Shown: in pieces, positions 9,147 through 15,252 of the stretch
Numbering within the stretch: the stretch's first letter is position 1
Layout: every line of letters starts with the position of its first letter
Assembly: GCA_004554165.1 (NCBI GenBank)
Contig: SFNQ01000025.1
Coordinates: 1-29,343, forward strand
Direction: 5' to 3'
Origin: Clostridiales bacterium
GTDB lineage: Bacteria > Bacillota > Clostridia > Christensenellales > CAG-138
DNA: 29,343 nucleotides
The notes under the pieces: model-generated
Told to the model about the DNA's origin: nothing
Database searches by the model: none
Seen by the model: only the letters and a program-made list of their open reading frames with translations
Program-made: the position numbers and the translations under genes

Positions 9147-9347
9147 TCATTGGTTTTCCATCGTCGTCACAAAGCGTGAATACAGCAGCTCCACCGTTCC
9201 GTCGTCCAGCCTTCGCTGGGCGATCACCCGTTCGTCGCTGCCAGAGCCGCCCTTGCGGGAGCGAACCTCCCGGCAAACCACGCTGCATCCCGCCCCGCGC
9301 AGCCGCTCCGCCGCGACGGAAAGCGGCAGGCCCAGCACGGAATTCAA
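9147..9347 (-). CDS. small PASTA-like protein between frr and uppS
   Basis: A 66-codon ORF starts at a TTG that overlaps the frr stop as TTGA (9344-9347) and ends 62 bases before uppS. The pattern G-L-P-L-x-x-A-x-x-L-x-x-A-G-C-x-V, followed by a basic loop, then RVIAQRRLDDGTVELLYSRF, resembles one PASTA repeat (GxxLxxAxxxLxxAGlxV...GxVixqsPxxGtxVxLxvS). There is no signal peptide or membrane segment. PASTA domains usually occur in Ser/Thr kinases and penicillin-binding proteins and sense cell-wall fragments. A stand-alone cytoplasmic copy is unusual, so the resemblance may reflect fold only. Lack of its own Shine-Dalgarno site and the TTGA overlap suggest it is translated by reinitiation after frr. 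Function unknown. Confidence 0.62.
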   Translation of the reverse strand: MNSVLGLPLSVAAERLRGAGCSVVCREVRSRKGGSGSDERVIAQRRLDDGTVELLYSRFVTTMENQ

Positions 9348-9898
9348 ACCGAGAGAATCTCCTTTTCCTTGGCGGAGACGATGGTATCGATCTCCCTGAT
9401 GAGCTCGTCGGTGAGCTTCTGAATCTTCTCTTCGAGGCGCTTGAGATCGTCCTCGGTGAGCTCGTTGTCCTTCTGCTGCTTCTTGATCTGCTCGTTGGCG
9501 TCGCGGCGGATTGAGCGGATCGCAACCTTGGATTCCTCGCCCTTTTTGCGCACCACCTTGACCAGCTCCTTGCGGCGCTCCTCGGTAAGCTCCGGGAACA
9601 CGAGGCGGATGACCTTGCCGTCGTTGCTGGGGTTGATGCCGACGTCGGACTTTTGAATCGCCTTCTCCACGGCGGGGATGGCCTTCTGATCCCAGACGGC
9701 GATGACAAGCATTCTGGGCTCCGGCGTGCTGATGTTGCCAAGCTGATTGATGGGCGTGGGCGTACCGTAATAATCCACCATCACCCGGTCCAGCACCTGC
9801 GGGTTGGCCCGGCCTGCCCGGAGCCCGTTCAGCTCCTGCTGCAAAACGGAAATGGTTTTGTTCATGCGTTCGCGGGTGGCATCCAAAATATCTGCCAT
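9344..9898 (-). CDS. frr: ribosome recycling factor
   Basis: RRF splits post-termination ribosomes together with EF-G. The 184-residue length is standard. Seen directly: the N-terminal helix MADILDATRERMNKTI, the LRAGRANPQVLDRVMVDYYG segment, TPINQLGNIS, and the conserved RKELVKVVRKKGEESKVAIRSIRRDAN arm. ATG at 9896-9898 with a strong GGAGGGAAG upstream. It follows pyrH with about 64 bases between and overlaps the following small ORF by four bases (TTGA). Confidence 0.98.
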   Translation of the reverse strand: MADILDATRERMNKTISVLQQELNGLRAGRANPQVLDRVMVDYYGTPTPINQLGNISTPEPRMLVIAVWDQKAIPAVEKAIQKSDVGINPSNDGKVIRLVFPELTEERRKELVKVVRKKGEESKVAIRSIRRDANEQIKKQQKDNELTEDDLKRLEEKIQKLTDELIREIDTIVSAKEKEILSV

Positions 9899-9962
9899 GA
9901 AAACTTCCCTCCTGTAGCGTCGTGCTCCTATTTTACAATATTTGCAACGTCGGATTCAAGCC

Positions 9963-10655
9963 CTAACCGATATCGTCAATGATTGTTCCCATTTGCGCCC
10001 CATCGAAGATGGCGCGGATCTGCGACAGCGCGAACACATGGATGGGGATCCTCTGCTCGCGGCAGAGCGTGATGGCGGTAAGATCGGTGGCCTTCAGGTT
10101 GTCCGCAATCACCCGGTCGTAGCTCAGGCGGGCATAGGGCTTTGCGTCCGGGTCCAACAGGGGGTCTGCGGAGTAGACCGCGTCCACATTCTTTGCAAGC
10201 AGCAGCACCTCCGCGCCGGTCTCCGCCGCGCGGAGCGCCGCGCCGGTATCCGTCGAGAAAAAGGGGCAACCCGTGCCGCAGGCAAAGATGATCACCTCGC
10301 CGCGGGACAGGCGCTGGCGCGCTGCGCGGGCGGTATAGCTGTCGCAGAACTTTGGCATGTCCACCGCGGACAGCACAGAGCAGGGAACGCCCATGCGCTC
10401 CAGCGCGTCCTGGAGGGCAAGGGCGTTGATGGCCGTTGCCAGCATACCCATGTGATCCGCTCGGTTGCGCTCCATCTGGCCGCTGCTGCGGCCCCGCAGA
10501 ATGTTGCCGCCGCCCACCACGATGCCAACAGCGACGCCCTTTTTCTGAATCCAGGCAATATCCGCCGCGGTCTTTTCTATGGTTTCCTGACAGAGCGGCG
10601 CGCTTTCGGAGGACAGCGCCTCGCCGCTGATCTTGAGTAAAACCCGTTTGTACAA
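9963..10655 (-). CDS. pyrH: uridylate kinase
   Basis: UMP kinase phosphorylates UMP to UDP for pyrimidine nucleotide supply; bacterial enzymes are hexameric and allosteric. Seen directly: YKRVLLKISGEAL at the N-terminus, VGGGNILRG, the MGMLATAINALALQDALE stretch, and AKNVDAVYSADP, which corresponds to the AKxTDGVYxxDP motif. I chose the TTG at 10653-10655, which gives the canonical M-Y-K-R-V-L-L-K-I-S-G start and has AAAGGAG seven bases upstream. An ATG at 10691 in the same frame lies inside a hairpin terminator and lacks a Shine-Dalgarno site. The length is 230. It lies between tsf and frr. Confidence 0.96.
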   Translation of the reverse strand: MYKRVLLKISGEALSSESAPLCQETIEKTAADIAWIQKKGVAVGIVVGGGNILRGRSSGQMERNRADHMGMLATAINALALQDALERMGVPCSVLSAVDMPKFCDSYTARAARQRLSRGEVIIFACGTGCPFFSTDTGAALRAAETGAEVLLLAKNVDAVYSADPLLDPDAKPYARLSYDRVIADNLKATDLTAITLCREQRIPIHVFALSQIRAIFDGAQMGTIIDDIG

Positions 10656-10676
10656 TTTCTGTCTCCTTTCAGCTAG

Positions 10677-10704
10677 AAAAAAGGAACACATTCCGTGTTC
10701 CTTT
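10677..10704 (-). terminator. hairpin terminator between tsf and pyrH
   Basis: On the minus strand AAAGGAACAC (10704-10695) pairs perfectly with GTGTTCCTTT (10689-10680) around a five-base loop, followed directly by a run of T. It lies 14 bases after the tsf stop and 22 bases before the pyrH start. It could end much of the rpsB-tsf transcript and let a minority through to pyrH and the downstream genes. Confidence 0.75.
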
Positions 10705-10718
10705 CCTACTTCATTCCA

Positions 10719-11600
10719 TCAGCCTCTGGTCTGGCTCATGACTTCCTCGGCGAAATTGTCCTCGCGCTTTTGCAGGCCCTCGCCCATCTCAAAGCGGGTA
10801 AAGGAAAGCACCCGGAACGCGCCGCCGATCATCTGGCCCACCGTCTGCTCCGGATCCTTGACGAACGCCTGCTCCACAAGGCAAACCTCCTTGTAGTACT
10901 TCTCGATGCGGCCGTTGACCATCTTTTCGATGATGGCTTCCGGCTTGGGCTTGGGCTCGTTGAGCGCCTGCGCGCGGAGAATCTCCTTTTCCTTCTCCAC
11001 ATCCGCCTGGTTGATGTCCTCTTTGGAGATGCAGGTGGGCTTTGCCGCCGCAATCTGCATGGCGACGTCGTGGAGCTTCTCCGCATTGACCTCGCCCGCA
11101 ACGTTGACGAGAACGCCGATCTTGCCGCCGAGATGGACATAGGTATCCACAACGCCCTCCGCGCGGTCAAAGCGGCGGATGCTGATCTTCTCGCCGATCT
11201 TTGCCACGGCCTCGTTGAGCATCATGCTGATGGTCTTTGACGGGTCGTCCACGCAGGTCTCCTCCAGGAGCGCCTCGACGGAGGCGGGATTGTTCACGGC
11301 AACCTGCTTGGCGATCGCTGCCACGAAGGCCTTGAAATCATCCGTTTTTGCCACAAAGTCCGTCTCGCAGTTGACCTCCACGATAACGCCCACCTTGCGG
11401 TCGTCGCTCATATAGCTGCCGACAATGCCCTCCGCGGCGATGCGGCCGGCCTTCTTCGCGGCTGCGGCAAGGCCCTTTTCGCGGAGAAAATCGATGGCCT
11501 TTTCCGTGTCGCCGTTGCACTCGGTCAGCGCCTTTTTGCAGTCCATCATACCGGCGCCGGTGCGCTCGCGCAGCGCCATAACATCCTTGGCTGTAAACAT
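10719..11600 (-). CDS. tsf: translation elongation factor Ts
   Basis: EF-Ts exchanges GDP for GTP on EF-Tu. The N-terminal UBA-like region VMALRERTGAGMMDCKKALTECNGDTEKAIDFLREKG is diagnostic, and EVNCETDFVAKTDDF of the core also matches. The 293-residue length equals that of Bacillus-type EF-Ts. I chose the ATG at 11598-11600, which has GGGAGG ten bases upstream. A TTG three codons earlier would abut the Shine-Dalgarno site. It follows rpsB after 20 bases and is followed by a hairpin terminator. Confidence 0.98.
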   Translation of the reverse strand: MFTAKDVMALRERTGAGMMDCKKALTECNGDTEKAIDFLREKGLAAAAKKAGRIAAEGIVGSYMSDDRKVGVIVEVNCETDFVAKTDDFKAFVAAIAKQVAVNNPASVEALLEETCVDDPSKTISMMLNEAVAKIGEKISIRRFDRAEGVVDTYVHLGGKIGVLVNVAGEVNAEKLHDVAMQIAAAKPTCISKEDINQADVEKEKEILRAQALNEPKPKPEAIIEKMVNGRIEKYYKEVCLVEQAFVKDPEQTVGQMIGGAFRVLSFTRFEMGEGLQKREDNFAEEVMSQTRG

Positions 11601-11620
11601 AAAATGCAAACCTCCCGTTC

Positions 11621-12352
11621 TTATTCAGCGGCTTCTTCCGCTGCGGCGTCCGCCTCGTCGTTCATCTGCTCGCCCTGACGGCCCTCCAGCACCGCGTCCG
11701 CCATCTTGGCCGTGATGAGCTTGACCGCGCGGATGGCGTCGTCATTGCCGGGGATGGGATAATCGACCTCATCGGGATCGCAGTTGGTATCGATGATGGC
11801 CACGATCGGAATGTGGAGCGTGCGGGCTTCCGCAACGGCGATGTGCTCCTTGCGCGGGTCCACGACGAACAGCGCGCCGGGGAGCTTCTTCATTTCCTTG
11901 ATGCCGCCCAGGTTCTTTTCCAGCTTGCTCTGCTCCAGCTTGAGCTGGATGACCTCCTTCTTGGGAAGCAGGTCGAACTGACCGGTGGCCTCCATCTGCT
12001 CGATCTTGCGCAGGCGCGCAATGCGACCCTGGATGGTCTTGAAGTTGGTGAGCATGCCGCCCAGCCAGCGCTGGTTGACATAGAACATGTCGCAGCGCTT
12101 CGCTTCCTGCTCGATGGACTCCTGCGCCTGCTTCTTCGTGCCGACGAACAGGATGGACTTGTCCTCCATGGCCAGATCGCGAACGAAATAATAAGCCTCT
12201 TCGATCTTTTTGACGGTTTTTTGCAGGTCGATGATGTAGATGCCGTTGCGCTCGGTGAAGATGTACTCCTTCATCTTGGGGTTCCAACGGCGGGTTTGGT
12301 GGCCGAAATGTACGCCGGCCTCCAGCAGCTGTTTCATGGAAATCACGGACAT
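11621..12352 (-). CDS. rpsB: 30S ribosomal protein S2
   Basis: S2 binds late on the small subunit and is needed to recruit S1-like activity. Seen directly: MKQLLEAGVHFGHQTRRWNPKM near the N-terminus, FVGTKKQAQESI, FYVNQRWLGGMLTNFKTI, and PIVAIIDTNCDPDEVDYPIPGNDDA. The length of 243 is normal, with an acidic, alanine-rich tail. ATG at 12350-12352 with GGAGG about ten bases upstream. It is the first gene of the operon, about 100 bases downstream of a strong promoter and a stable leader hairpin. Confidence 0.98.
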   Translation of the reverse strand: MSVISMKQLLEAGVHFGHQTRRWNPKMKEYIFTERNGIYIIDLQKTVKKIEEAYYFVRDLAMEDKSILFVGTKKQAQESIEQEAKRCDMFYVNQRWLGGMLTNFKTIQGRIARLRKIEQMEATGQFDLLPKKEVIQLKLEQSKLEKNLGGIKEMKKLPGALFVVDPRKEHIAVAEARTLHIPIVAIIDTNCDPDEVDYPIPGNDDAIRAVKLITAKMADAVLEGRQGEQMNDEADAAAEEAAE

Positions 12353-12398
12353 GTTGAATAAACCTCCTCGTTTTTCTTTCCACCTTTTGCCTCATCCC

Positions 12399-12428
12399 TT
12401 CGGGGAGCCGAAACGGCACGAACCCGAA
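12399..12428 (-). promoter_or_regulatory. rpsB leader hairpin
   Basis: In the rpsB leader TTCGGG and CCCGAA (12423-12428 and 12399-12404 on the plus strand) form an outer stem. Inside it GCCG and CGGC enclose a TTT loop. No T-run follows, so it is not a terminator. It begins about 20 bases after the predicted start of transcription. S2 leaders in other bacteria are sites of autoregulation, and whether this one is homologous is not known. Confidence 0.45.
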
Positions 12429-12457
12429 AATCCGCAAAAGTGCGTGATACCTTGGGC

Positions 12458-12487
12458 ATTATAGCACAGGCCATCGGGAAAAAGCAA
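12458..12487 (-). promoter_or_regulatory. promoter of the rpsB operon
   Basis: TTGCTT (-35, plus coordinates 12482-12487) and TATAAT (-10, 12458-12463) are separated by 18 bases on the minus strand. A transcript would start near 12450, leaving a leader of about 100 bases before rpsB. It is the only clear promoter upstream of the eleven-gene run to polC. Confidence 0.8.
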
Positions 12488-12849
12488 GAGAAAACCTGGG
12501 CGCGGGAGCGGTGAAATACAGGCTTCAGGAACCCCGCGGCAGCACGGGGTGTTTTTTCTTTGATGCGCTCCATGGATTGCTTCGTTCTCCGCCTGCCAAT
12601 TGCTTCGACACCGTCTGCAACCGTTCCACCCTCCGCCAAAATGCCGGCTTCCTCCCGCAAGGACCGGTTTGTAAGGCCGCTGGCCCGCCTTACTCCCTCT
12701 GCCGCGCGTTTGCCGGTTTCTGTCATGCGCAGTCTGCCCACGACAGTTCGCAGATACCGCAGTCATGCAACCAATCCAGCCATTGCTGCAAAGCCGTCCC
12801 GTCTGCGGCGCTTCATCCACATCCCGCCTGACCGGGGAGCGGTCATATG
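12488..12849. other. gene-poor spacer between rpsB promoter and CDF-like gene
   Basis: No gene is firmly supported here. On the minus strand one frame reads from an ATG near 12807 for 19 codons, meets a TGA near 12750, then continues open for more than 80 codons (MTETGKRAAEG...). The frame runs on across the rpsB promoter and has no convincing Shine-Dalgarno site, so it is at best a decayed gene. A plus-strand terminator-like hairpin lies at 12531-12557. Just after the CDF stop, TGACCG and CGGTCA form a short hairpin without a T-run. Confidence 0.4.
12531..12557 (+). terminator. orphan plus-strand terminator
   Basis: ACCCCG (12531-12536) pairs with CGGGGT (12545-12550) around an eight-base loop, followed by GTTTTTT. 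The polarity is plus strand only, yet no plus-strand gene precedes it; upstream lies the minus-strand rpsB promoter. It may mark a lost gene or an antisense transcript. Confidence 0.55.
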
Positions 12850-13731
12850 CTATTCAATAATAATCGCGACTCTGCTGTTTTCAATCGTTTTTTCGATATC
12901 GGAACGGATATCGCTTAAAAAGCCAGCAATCTCTCCATAGGTTTTTTCTTTTTGGAAGCTGATGCACAGATCGATACAGACGAAGTCCCCGTAATAATGG
13001 GACTTTACGCCATGAAAATCCAGATAAGCATCATGATATTTCGCCAAAACGGTTAAGATTTTTAACTGCTCCTCTTCCGGAAGGGTTTTATCGGAAAGCT
13101 CATTCAAGGCGCTGCGGATTCTTTTCACGCCGCCAACGAAAAGATAGGCGGCGATCAGAACAGCCAGCGTCGGAGATAAATACCAGGAGAGCGGATTGTT
13201 GCGCAATGCCCAAGCCACAAACAGCGACACGCCCGCCGCAAGATCGAAGCATAGTGCGCTCACCTGCGCCATAAATTCACTTTTTGTTACCTTGCTGTCG
13301 TGCAGTTTTTTTATTTTCCACTGTTCTCTTACAAAAATAATATCAAAAGTAATGTTCACCAGCTTAATCAGCACCACATAAATCAGCATCCCGCTTGGCT
13401 GCTTGATATCGAACAATTCCACAACTGATGCACCCGCAACGACGCTCAATCCGAAAAGCCCGATTCCTTCGCTGATGAGCGCGGTCATTGCCTCCAGCTT
13501 TCCGATCCCATAGTTATACTCATACTTCAAATTGCGGGACAGTTTCCGCGAGAGCAGCGCAACGATCCCCGTCCCGAGGACGTTCCCAAGAGAGTCCATC
13601 AAATCCGTCCACACAAGAACGGAGGAGGACACCACCGCAGAAACAGCCATGGCGATAAAGTTTGGAAGCTCTATCAAAAAGGCCATCAGCGACATTCGCA
13701 TTTGTCTTTGATAGGATGCCTGCTCATTCAT
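12850..13731 (-). CDS. degenerate cation-diffusion-facilitator-like membrane protein
   Basis: A 293-residue protein with about six membrane segments and a soluble C-terminal domain, laid out like the CDF (YiiP/ZitB) family. The stretch LMDSLGNVLGTGIVALLSRKLSR...YEYNYGIGKLEAMTALI aligns by eye with the CDF stretch around D45-x3-D49 and HSFGHGKAE. However, the second Asp is Asn, both His of the loop motif are Tyr and Ile, and the His of the TM5 HxxxD motif is Ala while its Asp remains. Most known metal ligands are therefore missing, so metal export is doubtful. ATG at 13729-13731 with AGGGGG eight bases upstream. It follows the permease gene by 12 bases, so they are probably co-transcribed. Base composition is clearly AT-richer than in the housekeeping operon, suggesting transfer. 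Confidence 0.8.
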   Translation of the reverse strand: MNEQASYQRQMRMSLMAFLIELPNFIAMAVSAVVSSSVLVWTDLMDSLGNVLGTGIVALLSRKLSRNLKYEYNYGIGKLEAMTALISEGIGLFGLSVVAGASVVELFDIKQPSGMLIYVVLIKLVNITFDIIFVREQWKIKKLHDSKVTKSEFMAQVSALCFDLAAGVSLFVAWALRNNPLSWYLSPTLAVLIAAYLFVGGVKRIRSALNELSDKTLPEEEQLKILTVLAKYHDAYLDFHGVKSHYYGDFVCIDLCISFQKEKTYGEIAGFLSDIRSDIEKTIENSRVAIIIE

Positions 13732-13743
13732 CTTCTTTTCCCC

Positions 13744-14682
13744 CTAAATCCCCGGCAGTTCTGATACGGCGATCAAAACAATTCCGATAATCAGAAAAGC
13801 AACACAGAAATACTGCTTATGGTTCAGTTTTTCTTTCAGAAAAATCCTCGCCCCGAAAACAGTCAAGATGCAATACGACGTTACGATCGGCGCGGTCAAC
13901 ACAGGATTTTGACTTACTGCAAAAGCATAAAAAATATTTCCCACCGTTTCGGTTGCCGCGCCGCCCAGCCTGGGCAGTTCGGACTTTTGAAAGGGGTTGT
14001 ACTTTTCTTTCTTAATATATCGTAAGTATAGATATGAAAAAATACCAACGATAAAAAACACGGCGCCGGTCAGCATCAAATAATCAAATTCGCCTAAAAC
14101 GGCGCCGCCTTCCTCGCTCAGAACAATGCCGTCGAATATCATCGCAGCAGCGTCAAACAATGTATACACGAGCGGGAAAAACAGCACCTTCGCCCGGAGA
14201 TTGTGCTTTGCTGACGCGCTGCCTTCCCTGTTCTGTTCTATCCTGCCGCAGTAGACGATACCGATGATGACAAAGATTACGCCAGTCAAATCCAGCAAGG
14301 AATAATCCGATATGCTTACCGTACCCCTGATCAGGAAAATCACAACCAGAGCAAGGGACGCGATTGCGCCATCCACATTTTCCAGCGGTGACATAACGGA
14401 GATTTCCATATATCTGGTGCCGAAAATTCCAAATGCGAGCGCGGCCGCATAACACAATATCAGCAGAACATGATCCTCATTCTCGGAAATCAGTCTTGCA
14501 AGCGGCAATCCGCTTTCAGAAAGCGGAAGCAGGCAGAACACCTTAATTCCATTTATGATTCCGATCCAAACAAGAAACTTTAAGTGGGAGTTTTTGTCTT
14601 TGATATTTGTTCCAGCTTTATAAAACAAATCGCAGGCAGCCCACGCAGTGATGCAAAGCAAAATGTTTGTTAACCATATCAT
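13744..14682 (-). CDS. EamA/DMT-superfamily permease
   Basis: A 312-residue, very hydrophobic protein with about ten predicted membrane segments in two halves, typical of the drug/metabolite transporter superfamily. The C-terminal half ends with FLKEKLNHKQYFCVAFLIIGIVLIAV, the usual EamA ending (a charged E-x-L turn before the last helix). Substrate unknown. ATG at 14680-14682 with AGGAAAG about ten bases upstream. It leads a two-gene unit with the CDF-like gene 12 bases downstream. The coding region is AT-richer than the flanking housekeeping genes, in line with acquisition as a pair. Confidence 0.85.
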   Translation of the reverse strand: MIWLTNILLCITAWAACDLFYKAGTNIKDKNSHLKFLVWIGIINGIKVFCLLPLSESGLPLARLISENEDHVLLILCYAAALAFGIFGTRYMEISVMSPLENVDGAIASLALVVIFLIRGTVSISDYSLLDLTGVIFVIIGIVYCGRIEQNREGSASAKHNLRAKVLFFPLVYTLFDAAAMIFDGIVLSEEGGAVLGEFDYLMLTGAVFFIVGIFSYLYLRYIKKEKYNPFQKSELPRLGGAATETVGNIFYAFAVSQNPVLTAPIVTSYCILTVFGARIFLKEKLNHKQYFCVAFLIIGIVLIAVSELPGI

Positions 14683-15252
14683 AAATTATGCTCTTTCCTT
14701 ACTCTTCCGCAATTCCATTCTTCCTTGGCAGGGCGAAGAAAACAACGCTGCTCCTCCCCGAGGCTGCTCCAAAATGGAATGGTTGTCTGCCCGCGTTAGC
14801 CTGTTTGTTTGCAGCAGGAAAGGGCAGAGCGCCCCGCCTGTTACAATCATCCCACGGCTCATATCGCGCATCGGTCCCAAGTCTATAGAGACGAGTAAAG
14901 TGTACCAATACCGTCAGCTTTCGTCAATACAGAGTCGATGATCCCTGTCTACCCTCTTACAGGATTCCAATGCATATGGTACAGGAAAAGGACAAGCCGG
15001 AGGAAAGAGCGCCCGGGCGGCGCGGATCTGCGGCCCAAAGGCGACTCGAAGCGCCCATGTTGCGCCAAAATAAAGAAAAGCCTGCCCTCCGGCCGGGCTG
15101 CTGCCGGCCCGGGATGAGCAAACTGCTCCCCGGGCGAAAGGGGCGGCGCTGCGGATTTCGGAACAGGCGCGGACGGCCGTTTTTGCCCTGCTGCAGGAAC
15201 GGCGGCCAGAGCCGCCGGCTGCTCCGGCCGCCCGCCCGGGCTGCTTTTGATA
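14683..15252. other. long intergenic region, GC-rich right half
   Basis: No gene is supported. The left part (14683-14930) is the leader and promoter region of the permease pair. The right part (about 14990-15250) is very GC-rich and strongly structured. It has a hairpin at 15108-15134: CCCGGG with an AT bulge, then GAGCA, loop AAC, TGCTC, CCCGGG. GGCGGC-CAGA-GCCGCC lies near 15201. A T-rich stretch on the minus strand (about 15068-15080) after GC-rich hairpins may serve as a poor terminator for the TraX-like gene. Confidence 0.5.
14899..14927 (-). promoter_or_regulatory. putative promoter of the permease/CDF pair
   Basis: TTGACG (14922-14927) and TACACT (14899-14904) are spaced by 17 bases on the minus strand, about 215 bases upstream of the permease start. 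The -35 is near consensus and the -10 matches four of six. The long leader contains a GGGC-GCTCT-GCCC hairpin but no riboswitch consensus that I recognise. Confidence 0.45.

Noticed and set aside
9085..9741. In-frame extension of uppS
   Set aside because: The extra residues are Arg/Ser-rich antisense-like sequence overlapping frr. A strong Shine-Dalgarno site marks the ATG at 9084.
10656..10691. ATG start for pyrH at 10691
   Set aside because: It lies in the loop of the tsf terminator hairpin and has no Shine-Dalgarno site. The TTG at 10655 gives the conserved N-terminus.
14686..14880. Leader ORF before the permease gene
   Set aside because: The frame ends three bases before the permease ATG, which is suggestive, but no Shine-Dalgarno site or conserved feature is visible and the composition is unremarkable.
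14690..14930. A guanidine or other riboswitch before the DMT permease
   Set aside because: DMT permeases are often under guanidine or related riboswitches, but I find none of the conserved motifs of those classes in the leader.
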